A DNA stretch of 64,000 nucleotides. Origin: Smittia aterrima (taxonomy: Eukaryota; Arthropoda; Insecta; Diptera; Chironomidae). The stretch is taken from positions 8,990,854-9,054,853 of the forward strand of contig CP093830.1 in the NCBI GenBank assembly GCA_033063855.1, written 5' to 3'. The position numbers were made by a program, and so were the translations under genes. This document shows, piece after piece, positions 1-11,331 of this stretch (position 1 is the stretch's first letter; every line of letters starts with the position of its first letter). The notes under the pieces were generated by a model that worked only from the letters and a program-made list of their open reading frames with translations, did not search any database and was not told the origin of the DNA.

Positions 1-3000
1 TGAAAGAAAAGTTGAAATGGAATTAAAGTTTTTGAATATTTGATTGCAAATTCTAGTTGCGACTAAATTAAGGAATTTTCTTCATTGTCGAAGTCGAACG
101 AGAAGTTAAAGATCATCTGATAACATAGGCAAATCGCTTTAAAGTATTCGAGAGCTTAACATAGGCTTACGAGGAATTTTCTATCCTTTCGCAATCGTGT
201 TGCGTCTTCTTGTTAGCAGAAATATTTCTGCACGACTGGAAGTCCATTCATTAAGTTTATCAAACACGTAGTTTTAAAAAAAGATTTTCATGGTGGAAAC
301 TGCACGGCTCATGAAACTACTTTTGCATTTAAATTTATTGGACAGTTTTTTTTTATTTTATTTCTTGCGCAATTCTTTACAGACTTGCAGCTTTGTGTTG
401 GCGGAAGACACACAAACGAGTAGTTTTGCAAGGCGCCAAACGAGAAGATATAAAGTTATTGAGTGCGGCATATGTTCCTCTAAACGAATCATTAGACGAC
501 GCAGCTTAAACAAAATGATTTCGTGGCGACATAATAATTAGCGCGAAACTCGAAAGTTATTAAATGTCGGAGTCTATTTTCAGAGAGATGAATGATACTT
601 GAACGGATTGTCGTGCCCTACATCACGCCCTGCTTAAGTCGCGACAGTAAAAGCTTGAGAAAACTATTGTATGATTAATTTAATAGTTTTAATCCAACGG
701 CGTCAGGATAGCTCGACGATATTTCATCTTCTGCATCTGTAATTGCAGCTTCGCGTACTCAATTGTTCAGTCCTACACTCTCGAGAAAATTTACAGCTTA
801 TTCTCCTTAATATAATATTCAAACAAGCAAATATTTATGACTTCAAGTGCAATACTTTTTCTCCACTCACACAGAAATCGTCTCAAGCGCTTGAAAGCGA
901 CGAGAAGAAATAAAGACGAGAGTTGAGTGAAAAGCAATTTCTCCAAAGGTTCTTAAATGCATAGCAAAGACAAAAGATGTCAATAGGGTTTCAATGGAGA
1001 GCGAAGATGTAAGAGGTTCAAAATGTAACAACATGAAGAGGATTGGTGTGCCGCTATGTTCTAAATTCTAAGAATTGTCGTGAAATTCGACAAAGCGCAT
1101 TCATTGTCTTCAGAAAGACAACACAACGAATGCGACGAAAAAAAAGTTTAGTTTATTCTAAATTAGGAGGCAGACGAAAGGCATTCCACAAACGATTTGG
1201 GATGAAGAGAGAATTTGGATCTGTCGATGCTGTTACGGAGATTGTGTTTGCTTGCCATATATGGCCGAGACCAACAAAAACGAAAAATATTGTTTATTGT
1301 TACTTATAAAAGAAATTTTTCGAAAAAAATATGTCGAAGCATAAATGAAATATTTATTCAAATGTTCGTGCTTAGCGCTTCTTGTGAACTGAAAGTCTCA
1401 CAAGTCAAGTCAAGGCGTCTTTATCGAACTGTAATAAACATAAATGGATCAAAAATTATTAAAACTCATAAATAATTCTTCTGACCACAATCTCACGGCT
1501 TTATTTCATTTATGTGGATTAAGAGTTGTTTGTCAACTACGTTTGCTTTCTTGTGGAGGATGTGAGGAGGCGATAAGACAAATCGTAAAGTTGCGGAGGA
1601 GTCAAGAAATTATTATTTGATCAACGTAACTTGCGAACACGCTCTTCAAATAATTTAGAAATCAAAGCAAAGTCCGTATCAGTTTAAAAAAGAAATCACA
1701 ATTGTGATCAAAGCAAAACACATGATGCCCAAAAAAAGAGTTGATGGGTTCAAATCTCGTTCAGCATATTTTTTATTTTTATATTTCGGCGAAGGCGCAA
1801 TGGGTTCGTGTTGGAAGTGAGAAGCATTCGATAAAGCAATTTCGGAAGACGAAGGAAAACTTTATGGCAGTAAAAATGTTCTTCGCATTCCTCGCTCCGT
1901 CGGTTCTTGATTATTATATTTTTTTTTCGCTAACTTCTTATCTTATCGCCTTTTCTCCCATTTTAATGTGTTTTTCTCTGTGTCGCACACTTTGCGCGGT
2001 TATCAACGAAATGTTCTACATTAGCGCGGAAAACTACGGATGCTGAACAAACGACCGTGAATCTTATCGTTTGTAACGATGACCTTTTGGGTTTTTGTTA
2101 GTCGAAAAAAGAAATAACAAAAAATAACAAAACTACATTTATAAAATAACCTGGAGTGAAATCAACTATCAAGCGAGTCTGTCTCAACCGCTTAACCCTA
2201 ATAAATGAGTTGAAAGAAATCCGCAATATGCGTGCATTAATCTTTGTTATGACACTTCTGACTGTTATGTGTAGAGGAAGTGAGCAGAAAACAAACGAAG
2301 AAGGAAAAGTAAAAACCCGTGGTTACTGTCGAGAGACGCTGCAAGGCGCGTTGGGGCGATGTTTAAAATTGGCACAATGCTTGTTTATTCACTGGCAAAA
2401 ATATTCCGAGGCGAGAGAAGAGAAAAAAAGCTTAAAATTCTTTTCTCTATGGAACTCACCGTTTTGGAAAAATTAAAAGATGGTCGAGAGGAAAATCCAG
2501 GAAAATTATTTTTCTATTTAATTGATGAATGTTTTGTTAAACGCTGCAAGTCCAATATGTAATCCCACGAAACTCAATAAGCATTTTTAAACTAAACTAG
2601 TTTGTCGTCGCGTGGTGTAAGCTGAGTCTCTACATTTCACTTTAAGCAAATTCACTTCGCTTACAATACAAATGACGAATTCCAATACACGCTCGCTCGT
2701 TCTGCAACTTCAAAGTTCGCTTTTCGATTAATATTTTTACTATTTAAACAATGACAATGTCGCTCTTATTGGTTTGTCGATGAAAAGAAAAATTGGAACT
2801 CGATAATTTTTTTATTTTTCGAAACAAAGCATCCGATGAATAATTTGTCTAATCCGCTTGATCTAAACTGTCGAGAAAATCTTTAAGAACACGACTAACT
2901 ATTTAATCGATTTAAATAACCGCGACTTCCCGGAGACTAAAAGTGCACTACAAACAATTTCACAAACTAGAAAAGAAACACGGCACGTCTCACGAGCGAG

Positions 3001-3485
3001 ACTCCAAACTAAAGACTGAACGAAAAAGCGATGAAGGATGTTTGAAAACATGCGCGTTAAGCATTCCATACAACGAAAGTTTGTTTGCTTTTTACGTTTG
3101 AGATTGGATGTAGGTGACGCGGCTTTAAAGAAGTTGTGCAGGGCTTCAACGCAACGAAGAGAATATTGTATAAAGCAGAACAAGATTAAGAAATGAAATT
3201 AAAGCAGCGTGACAATTGCTTGCAAAAATAAATTGCCTAACGTGATTTATTACTGTAAAGCGATTAGAAGTTCTAATATAGAACTGACCATCTCTTTATT
3301 GGATTTGAGGTTTGTCATCTGTTATCTCACAATCCGATTTACTAAGCGTGTTTTGCACTGCTTTACATAATTAAGTCGTCAGCCTGGAATAAATGTCATC
3401 AAGTTTCAATGTCATCAACAACTTTCAAACTCACTGGCGCTAAACGAAAAAATAAAATATTTTAATGACTTTTTCAACGAAATCT
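1..3485. other. No gene recognised
   Basis: The stretch is AT-rich with only short ORFs (up to about 106 codons) that lack family resemblance, plausible splice structure or poly(A) context. Nothing here could be supported as a gene. It may hold distal UTR or regulatory sequence of a gene to the left. Confidence 0.6.
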
Positions 3486-3526
3486 TTTATTCATCCTTTT
3501 GTTTCTTCATTGAGTTTATCGTTTTC

Positions 3527-5063
3527 TTAATCAGTATCCATTTCATCGGAATCGGAAGCCTCGTCGCTATCTTCATCGCCTTCACTTCCTTCGCTGGAAG
3601 AGTCTTCACTATCACTTCCGAACCATGCGAGTGAAGGAAGATTGCCAACGTGAGTCTTCCATGAATCAAGTTTGTTGATATCGAGAGAGTGGAAGTCGTT
3701 GAGAGTAAACAGTCTACTGCCCTGCTCGTAACTTCCTCCAAAAACAAAAAGATTATGACGCACGAGTACTAAACCAGCATTCATTCTCGGTGACGGTCCG
3801 TTTATTTCTAGTTTGGGAGTGGACGATTCGGCAGCTTTCGATGAACTTGAGCCACCAATCGTAATTTTAAAAACTCCGTCGTCAAAAGTTTTTGTTTCAG
3901 GTTTTTCTTCTGATTTCATTTCTGTGTCAGTTTTGCCGTGTTCTCCTTTCTTCGCTTTCAATTCAACCTTTCTCCAAGCGATCCCTCCTCCGGAAGTCTC
4001 AAGGAAATGAATTTCATTACTGAACTGGCCTCTTACATCTTCATCATCTTCTTCAGTGTCCATTACACCTCCGAACGTAAAAACTCTTCCGTTTGAAGCG
4101 ACTGTTGAAGCAACTGCACTGCGAGGAGTTGGACGACGACCACCGGGTTTACATGAATTCCATTTCCATTTGCCTTCAATCTCTTGCAAGACAAAAGTAT
4201 CAGCATGAGTGATTCCTCTCTCAGCATCTCCTTTCGCACTGGTTTTTGTGTAACCGCCGTGAATGATTATTTTCCCATCTTCTGTTGCACCAATTATTAC
4301 AGAGGAGCGAGCAATCGGAGCAGTTCCTGTAGCATCGATCTTTGTCCAGTTATAATTTTCCAACGAGAAACACCAAACGTCGTTGAAGTATTGATAAGAG
4401 TTGTTTGTATCATGGAAACCTCCGAATAAGATAATTCGTTTCTTGCTGAGAACCATTCGATGACCACTTCGAGCTGAGGGACTAATAGGAGTTTTAAACT
4501 TTTCCCATTTCTTCGTTGAGAGTTGATATCTCCAGGTGTCTTTGAAATGATAGAACTGCAGTTGTGAGGGACTAGCGAATTCTCCGCCGAACATCCAAAT
4601 TTCTCCTCCATTCTGTGCTGTTGAAATCATTTGAGCTGCAGATCTTGCGCAAGGAGCTGGAGAGGCTTTGATCAGCTTCCACTCGTTCTTGATTGTGTGA
4701 TAACTATAAAACTCTCCATAAGTTTCTGTTTTATTTCCATTGAAAAATTCTCCTCCGTGAATGTAAATGACATCTTCGATTGAACAGATTGAAACATTGG
4801 TTCGTGGTGATGGATTTGCTGTTGGCAGTTCAGTGGTTTCTGTTGTGTTTGATGATTCCAATGAAGCGACAATCTTCTCAATATCTTCCTAAAAAAAGTA
4901 ATAAAAAATTAAATTTCAAGTGCGACTCAAATAAATATTTCAAAATTACCTCTCCGAGCTTTTGAATTAACTTCTTCTGTTTAGCAAGAGCTTTCTTATC
5001 GGTCTTTGCTGTTGTCTTCTCGATACCGAGACCTTTCTTCTTGTTCTTGTCCTTCTTTCCCAT
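3527..5063 (-). CDS. KLHDC4: Kelch domain-containing protein 4 (KLHDC4)
   Basis: Two coding exons, 5063-4950 and 4888-3527, joined in frame (GT at 4949, AG at 4889), give 491 residues; the human protein is about 520. The N-terminus is the lysine-rich MGKKDKNKKKG block typical of KLHDC4 orthologues. It is followed by five to six kelch motifs (IYIHGGEF, IWMFGGEF, IILFGGF, IIIHGGY, VFTFGG, LFVFGG) that should form a beta-propeller, and by a Ser/Asp/Glu-rich acidic tail. Kelch propellers are protein-interaction modules; KLHDC4 has no firmly assigned reaction. The gene lies 128 bases downstream of GPN1 on the same strand. An AATAAA at 3491-3486 is the likely poly(A) signal. Identity is confident, function is not. 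Confidence 0.93.
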
Positions 5064-5190
5064 TTTATTAAATATTTCTTTATTTTTGTTTGAATTGCCG
5101 CTGAATGAGGTTAGAAAAACTTCTCACAAAAGCTACGACGCAGAGATATTTTAACGAAATTTTTTTTATGAAACTTAAAAACTTTATTTC

Positions 5191-6355
5191 TTATTTTTTA
5201 GCGATTTTCTCATTTTGATTATCTTTTCGATTTTTAACAAATGATTGGAAATTCTGCTCTTCCATTTCTTCATCTTTGATACCAGAAAACGGCTCTTCGG
5301 TTCCTTCTTCGTCTTCTGAGCTTTCATTGCCAGGATGCTTCAAGTACATGTCGGAGATTTCCCGGCCCGAGTAGACTGTTAGCAACGGCGCGATGTTCAC
5401 TTCTGCATTTATCGATGTGGAAGCTTTCTCAAGCATCTCTTCTTCATTCTTCTTTACCTCAATCAATTTTTCCATTCGTAACTTCTCATATTCAACGCGA
5501 TAATCTTTGTGATATTCTTCAACAGCTTCATTCACGAGCTCGTAGAATCGCGAGAATCCTGTGCCCGTCTTTGCTGAAACACCGCAAGCTTTCAGATCAT
5601 TGTAGAATTCATCAAGCGTCAGCGACATTGTTCTAGTCAAATTACTAACATACGAAGACTCTGATTCAAGTGCTTCCTGGAATATTTCAAAGTCTCTCAT
5701 CCAGTCGATGGCGAATTCATGACTTTGGACATCAATTTTGTTAAGAACGACGATAAAGGGAAGTCGAGCCTTGTAGAGAATGCTGCAAGCGTAGAGCATG
5801 TTTGACATGAATGTAGTTGGGCTTGCTGAACGAACAACGTCTATCACATAAACCACAACAGTTGGAAATCTCGTAGCCAAAGCTTCTGTGATGATTGTTC
5901 CCGATGCCGACCAAGTAAAGACTTCGATCTGTCCTGGAGTGTCAAGCACGCAATATTTATGATTCTCCGTTCCAGCTTTCTCAATCAATTGGACGACTTT
6001 ATCGAATTTTGTTGAAAATAAATTCAAAGCAGTGACAATTCTAAAATTCAGAAATTTAATTTGTCATTTTCATGAAATAACGAAATAATTTTATGATTTA
6101 CCCTCCATTAGGTCCAAGATTGTATTGTTTCATTACTTGCTTGTACTTTACAGTATCTCTGATGTCAATATTAACAGGATAAGGAGTTTCCTTGCAAGCC
6201 GGATCAAGATTCACGAGGTATGGTTTAAATTCTTCGCGTTGAAACTGCGAAAGCTTCTTCACGAACGTCGTTTTGCCACTTCCTGCCATTCCAAGCACTA
6301 ACAAACAGACTGGCATGTCTTTAATAGCAAAGTCTTCTGGATTTTTCTCTGCCAT
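5191..6355 (-). CDS. GPN1: GPN-loop GTPase 1
   Basis: Two exons, 6355-6102 and 6040-5191, are spliced within the glycine codon of the LGPNGG motif and give 367 residues, the usual size. Visible motifs are the P-loop GMAGSGKTT (about residues 22-30), the family-defining GPN insert, DTPGQ (switch II/G3), and NKID (G4), followed by an acidic, lysine-rich tail. GPN1 (XAB1/MBDIN) works with GPN3 in assembly and nuclear import of RNA polymerase II. An AATAAA at 5188-5183 sits only three bases after the stop, so the 3'UTR must be very short. The start codon is 118 bases from the divergent CDC50 start, so the two probably share a promoter region. Confidence 0.96.
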
Positions 6356-6473
6356 TTCTTAAATTAAATTTGTTTTATGTTGTTCAACGAATTCCAGCTT
6401 TTGTTTTGGTTTTGAGCTTGTTACCCCGGCTCAGCTTTGCGCCCCCATCTGAGAAAGAAAAATATTGGAAAAA
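6356..6473. promoter_or_regulatory. Short divergent promoter region, GPN1 / CDC50
   Basis: Only 118 bases separate the start codons of GPN1 (minus) and CDC50 (plus), so both 5'UTRs and both core promoters must fit here. No TATA box was seen. The inference rests on spacing alone. Confidence 0.55.
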
Positions 6474-7997
6474 ATGAATGTCTCGGAAATTGATCAAAAT
6501 GTTACCGTTAAGTCGAAGCGACCTTCAGGTAAGTTAGTGAGTTCTGTTCCTAGATAATTAATGATCTAATCAACTTTATCTTTAACACGTTAGACTCCAA
6601 TTTCAAGCAGCAAAGGTGAGTTTAAAGAAATTTTGCGAAATGTCTCTGTTTATCGATTTTCTCCACCTTTAAATTATAGATTACCCAGCTGGCAGCCAGT
6701 TTTAACTGCTGGGACTGTCTTGCCAACCTTCTTCATAATTGGAATTGCTTTCATTCCGGTTGGAGTTACATTGCTCTACTTCTCCAATTCGGTGAGTCAT
6801 TCGTCTTGGGATTAATTTTTAAGATTCGAGCTTACCTTTGAATATTTTAGATTGCGGAGATTCAAATCGATTATACTCAATGTCATAAGTTCCAAGATGG
6901 AAGAGAACTCAACGTTACTTGTGCAGACGAAATTCGACACGCTCCGCCAAAGTCTCTATCTGAGCCATGCAAATGCCAGCTGGAGTTCACACTGGAAAAT
7001 GATTTCGTTGGAGATGTTTTCATGTACTACGGATTGACGAACTTTTATCAAAATCATCGACGTTACGTGAAATCAAGAGACGATGCCCAGTTACTCGGAG
7101 AGTTCAACACTCCAGTTTCGACGGATTGCAAACCTTTCGATGAAGATGCCAACGGCAAATCAATCGTTCCCTGTGGAGCTATTGCCAACTCACTTTTCAA
7201 TGACACTTTAAGTCTCCATTCTATCAGCTTGGGAGAAGTTCCTGTTTCGAACTTGGGAATTGCATGGCCATCAGACAAGGAAATCAAATTTAGAAACCCA
7301 AGAGGAGATTTACAAACTGGTAAGCTCTAAGATCTAATTAGTTTCGTTCATGCAAATAATCAAATTTTATTTCAGCACTGAAAGACTTTGGAAGACCGAT
7401 TGCTTGGTCGAGAAACTTATGGGAACTTGATCCAAGTAATCCTGATAAGTAAGTGTCTCAGATAAGAGTTTGAAAAAGGAAATTATTTCTAACAGATTTT
7501 CAATTTTTAAGCAATGGCTTACAGAACGAAGATTTAATCGTTTGGATGAGAACAGCTGCTTTGCCGAGCTTCAGAAAACTTTATCGACGAGTTGCATATG
7601 ACAAGAATCAACGATTCGAAGGAAGACTACCAAGAGGACGTTATCGCCTTGAGATTGACTATTGTAAGTGATTGCAATCGCTTTTGACATTTCAAAAAGA
7701 TAAAATATTTGTTTCTTTATCAGTTTATCCCGTGGCGCAGTTTGAGGGAACAAAACTTTTCATTCTATCAACAACTTCAATTCTTGGAGGCAAAAATCCT
7801 TTCTTGGGCTACGCTTATATCGTAGTCGGTGGCATTTGCTTGCTTCTCGGATGCGTTTTGTTGTTCGTTCATCTGAAATTCCGCAGGTTCGTATCAATAA
7901 ATCAATCATTTCGACGTTGATTGACTTGATCATAATTCATTTCAGCCATACTCAATCAACATCCACCAGTACGAACCCAAGGACTCCTTACACCTAA
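6474..7997 (+). CDS. CDC50: CDC50/TMEM30 P4-ATPase flippase beta subunit
   Basis: Eight coding exons can be joined in frame: 6474-6528, 6594-6615 (a 22-base microexon), 6680-6791, 6851-7319, 7376-7448, 7512-7663, 7724-7886 and 7946-7997. The start reads MNVSEIDQ, followed by the family motif FKQQRLPSWQP and a first membrane helix (TVLPTFFIIGIAFIPVG). A long cysteine-containing ectodomain has N-glycosylation sites (NVT, NDT), then comes GGKNPFLGYAY and a second membrane helix near the C-terminus. CDC50 proteins are obligate partners of P4-ATPases, needed for ER exit and phospholipid flipping. The family has two membrane spans and a large luminal loop, as seen here. The short Ser/Thr-rich tail is cytosolic. 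Confidence 0.95.
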
Positions 7998-8352
7998 ACT
8001 CGAAGTTTAACAATTTTCATCACATTTTCATATCTGCGAATTAAACTGGAGTTTCAGCAGTTCCTCCAACTTCTTTCTCTCTGCCCACCCCTACAATCAA
8101 ATCGTGAAATTGCTTTCAATGTTCTTACGCTTTCACTTCGTCGGCATACAATCTTTGTTATTTGAAATTAACCTTTTGTTGCTTGAAAATGTCAAGAATA
8201 CACTTTTGTAATATTTTTATCTGATCAAACTTTTATAGGTCGTGGGCTGATTAAAATTTTACTGTTTCACGAGATTGGCCGCGAATCCTGAAGATGTTTG
8301 AAAGCAGAAAAGTCCAAAGAAAATGACGCTAGATGAAAAGTATTAAAAGGTT
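7998..8352. other. CDC50 3'UTR and convergent intergenic sequence
   Basis: This stretch follows the CDC50 stop. No canonical AATAAA on the plus strand was found close to the stop. It faces a possible minus-strand gene end whose AATAAA lies at 8358-8353. Confidence 0.4.
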
Positions 8353-8379
8353 TTTATTTTTATTATTTTAAGAGCAAAT

Positions 8380-8617
8380 CTAAGTGTCCTTTAACTTCTT
8401 CTGAAGTTTCTGAAAATAAAAATGTTAGCGAAAAAAACACAAACTCACATGTTTCTTCAATTGAATTTCCTCGAATTTACCATAAGTACGTTGAGATAGA
8501 GATAGAAGAAAGTTTCATTCAAAAAGCTGTGATTCATACCTCAGGAGCGAAGGTTTCTTTTTTTTTTGGCGACGATCTACGCAGAAGCAGTCGGGAGTCG
8601 TGTTTTGTCAGAACGAG
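8380..8617 (-). CDS. Possible 3' end of a small unrecognised gene
   Basis: On the minus strand a 130-base intron can be read between a donor after 8540 (GAG|GTATGA) and an acceptor before 8409 (TTTTCAG). Splicing keeps one frame open: it ends KKKETFAPE then KLQKKLKDT and a stop at 8380-8382, and an AATAAA follows at 8358-8353. An upstream acceptor is possible before 8617 (CTTTCAG); alternatively the frame stays open further upstream. A run of ten A on the coding strand lies in the exon and could hide an indel. I do not recognise the basic, lysine-rich product. Evidence is splice signals plus the poly(A) signal only. Confidence 0.3.
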
Positions 8618-8869
8618 CTGAAAGCTTTTCGGAAATGGGTTAGTTTCGTAATGAGGTTGACGGAGGAGGCGCGACGTCTTTTGTTGGGGAATGAAAATTG
8701 GTTGGGCATCATTTTTGAAGTAATTCACCCGAGTGTGTGCTCGTCTTATCGTTAATTTGCTTTTGCTGCTCCGCTCTTTCTCGTTTTTATTATTTTCCAA
8801 CATTATTGTATTTTGGCACTTGAAAGTGCCTTTCCTTTTTTCGGTGAGCCTTCCAAAAGACATTATTGA

Positions 8870-11331
8870 CGATTCGCGGATTTTTACTGCAGAGTTAAAG
8901 AACTTTTCACGATTAATCCTTGTAAGCTCTTCGTGAGGTGTCGACTCGTGGAATTTTTTACACAGAATATCCTGATTGTGAGTATTTACGACGAAAAATG
9001 TTTCTCATTGCTTCAAATTTTAATAATTTAAACAAAGTGACCTATCAACTAATTTCAACCGGACGATAAAAAGTTTCCTCGTAATTAAAAACCTAAAATT
9101 GCTAGTTTAATGAAAGTTTTCGAAAGAAAAAGATCAAGGAAAACTATGGGGCAAAAATCGATTTTCCGGCAAGGGCTTTTTGTTGTTGAGTGATGTTAAC
9201 TTCTATCAGATTTCTGAGATTACGAGAGCTTACTAAAAAAGGTAATCTTCATAATTAGGAGGATTTCAGTCTAAGTCCATTTAATCTAAATGTTAAATTT
9301 TAGTTTGTGCTCTTTTGCTCTTTTGATTATTATTATTTATTAAATCGGAAATATTTTCGAGGAAAGGGAAAAGTCGGTGCATGTAAAGAGAAAATATTTA
9401 GAAAATTCGAGGTTGAGCTTGATTTATTAATGGGGAATCCCGGCTCCAAAAGGAAACGTGTGTTGACCTGAAAAGTAAACGGCGACCGACGAAAATATTG
9501 GATTTCTATCCAAAAAAATTGCGACCGCTCTAATAAAACCTGAAATCTGATTGGATTTCATTTGAATTTAGTTGAAAATATCAAACGTTCAAGGTGAATT
9601 GGCATTCAATTTTCACATAACATGAAAACGATGATTCAATGGGATTATTCCATCTCGCTTTCGTGGAAAGCAATCAGAAAGTTTTCAAATCCTATCTCGC
9701 TTAGACTCATGGGACTGGGTAAGAGTGGAAAATGTTGTTCAATGACACACATGGTATCATCAACTTGTCACATTGCGATATCAGTCAGAATGAAACAGGA
9801 AGCAGACGACAACAAAACATTGCAGGTCCATTTAGTTGAGATGATTGTGGTTTGAATAATTTCGCTTTAAACTTGACGATAAAAGAATTACTCAATTTTT
9901 TTTTATCAGCAGAACGAACGGCTTGCAAACGATTGATGCTCACGACTGCCACAGGCTGAGGCTTCATGAGAAACGATATGGGGATTTTATTTTTCTCTTT
10001 TCTCATTGCTCGTCATCGTCGAGATTACTGTTCACGACAATATAAAAGGATTTCAAGTAAAATTAAGTTCAGTTTACTTTAAAAATTACGCAAGTGAACA
10101 TGGAAAGTCTCGTAGTTTGATTCCTTCATCGGGCCGGTCTACTTAGAAATATTTTAACTTCTAGCTGCCTTATGAAGGGACAAAGCATGAGTCGCAAAAA
10201 CATCAGTGAAAATAAAGTGAAAGTTTTAGAAAAGAAAAGAAAATATCAGCGCGAAAATTTTGAATTTCCAATTTTCCAACAGCTAGTACAAATTTCCTAG
10301 ATTTTCCAACGCGTTTCAAAAGAAAATCATCGTTTCCAGGAATTGTCTTTTTGTCAATCGAATTTCCCTTAATTACAGTAAATAAAAGTTTAAATGTTGC
10401 ACAATTAACAACAATCGTAAATCTCAAGTGTTTTACTAAAGAAAAAATATTTTTTAATGATTTTCAGGATGCAGCGCTTGCGATAGAAATTTCGCAAGTC
10501 AAATCAAACTTATTTATTGATTTTCTGGTCGAAATTTTAAAGCAAGATCTTAATGGGTGAAAAATTAGAGAAATAGTAAGTGAAAAATGTTTAAACGTGT
10601 ATTAAAATAGTTAAAAAGTGATATGCGATACGCGCGGCGCGATAATTGATCGAAACTGTGCTGTTTGTTGCAAACGCAAACGCAGAACTCAATTGAAATT
10701 CTGGGCAGAAGCTCATTTTGTTTTTTTTCGACAAATCAGACTCTTGTGCGCTTAAAGACTATTTTGTTTACATTCCGGCGTCAAACCACGCGTTTTCATA
10801 ATTGCTTAGGCTTTTTTTACGCCGCTTTCGGAAAATATGAATGAAAACTCTAATTTTCAGTCGGAAAATATGAAGCGCCATTTATAAAAATCGTTCGCGT
10901 AGAGTGTAATGGGAGAATAAAATGTTAGACTCGTTCGATTCCCTTAGAAATATTCTGACCAAACCGCTTCCTGTTTTCACAGTTCTCGGCTTCTGATAAA
11001 TTTTAAACAAATAATTCCATTCCCAGATAAACTGCTCATTCTATTTATTTATCTTTGAAACATTGTTGGAAGAAGAAAGAAGAGATTGGAAGAGAAAAAA
11101 AATTATTCACTTCGAATGTGCATAAAAAAATCTAAAATTAGGATTTTTCTCATCATCAAACTATTATGATTAAAAAAAATCGAGAACACTTGCATAAATA
11201 TTTTGCTTAAAAATAAAATTCTTCAATGCATTGATAAGAAAAAAAATTATTTTTTCATGAAAGGTCGTCGTTATCGTCTAGCTTAGCAGCTGTTCAGCAT
11301 TAAACCAAAGAAATCTCTCACTCATTAAACT
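8870..11331. other. Intergenic / ewg upstream region, no gene recognised
   Basis: AT-rich sequence with short ORFs lacking family resemblance. The right-hand part, directly before the ewg start, probably contains its 5'UTR and promoter, but no convincing core promoter motif could be assigned. Confidence 0.5.

Noticed and set aside
2156..2476. 106-codon ORF with a hydrophobic stretch (MRALIFVMTLLTVMC) at an internal methionine
   Set aside because: Looks like a signal peptide followed by about 80 residues, but there is no recognised domain, clear cysteine pattern or nearby poly(A) signal. A small secreted peptide cannot be excluded.
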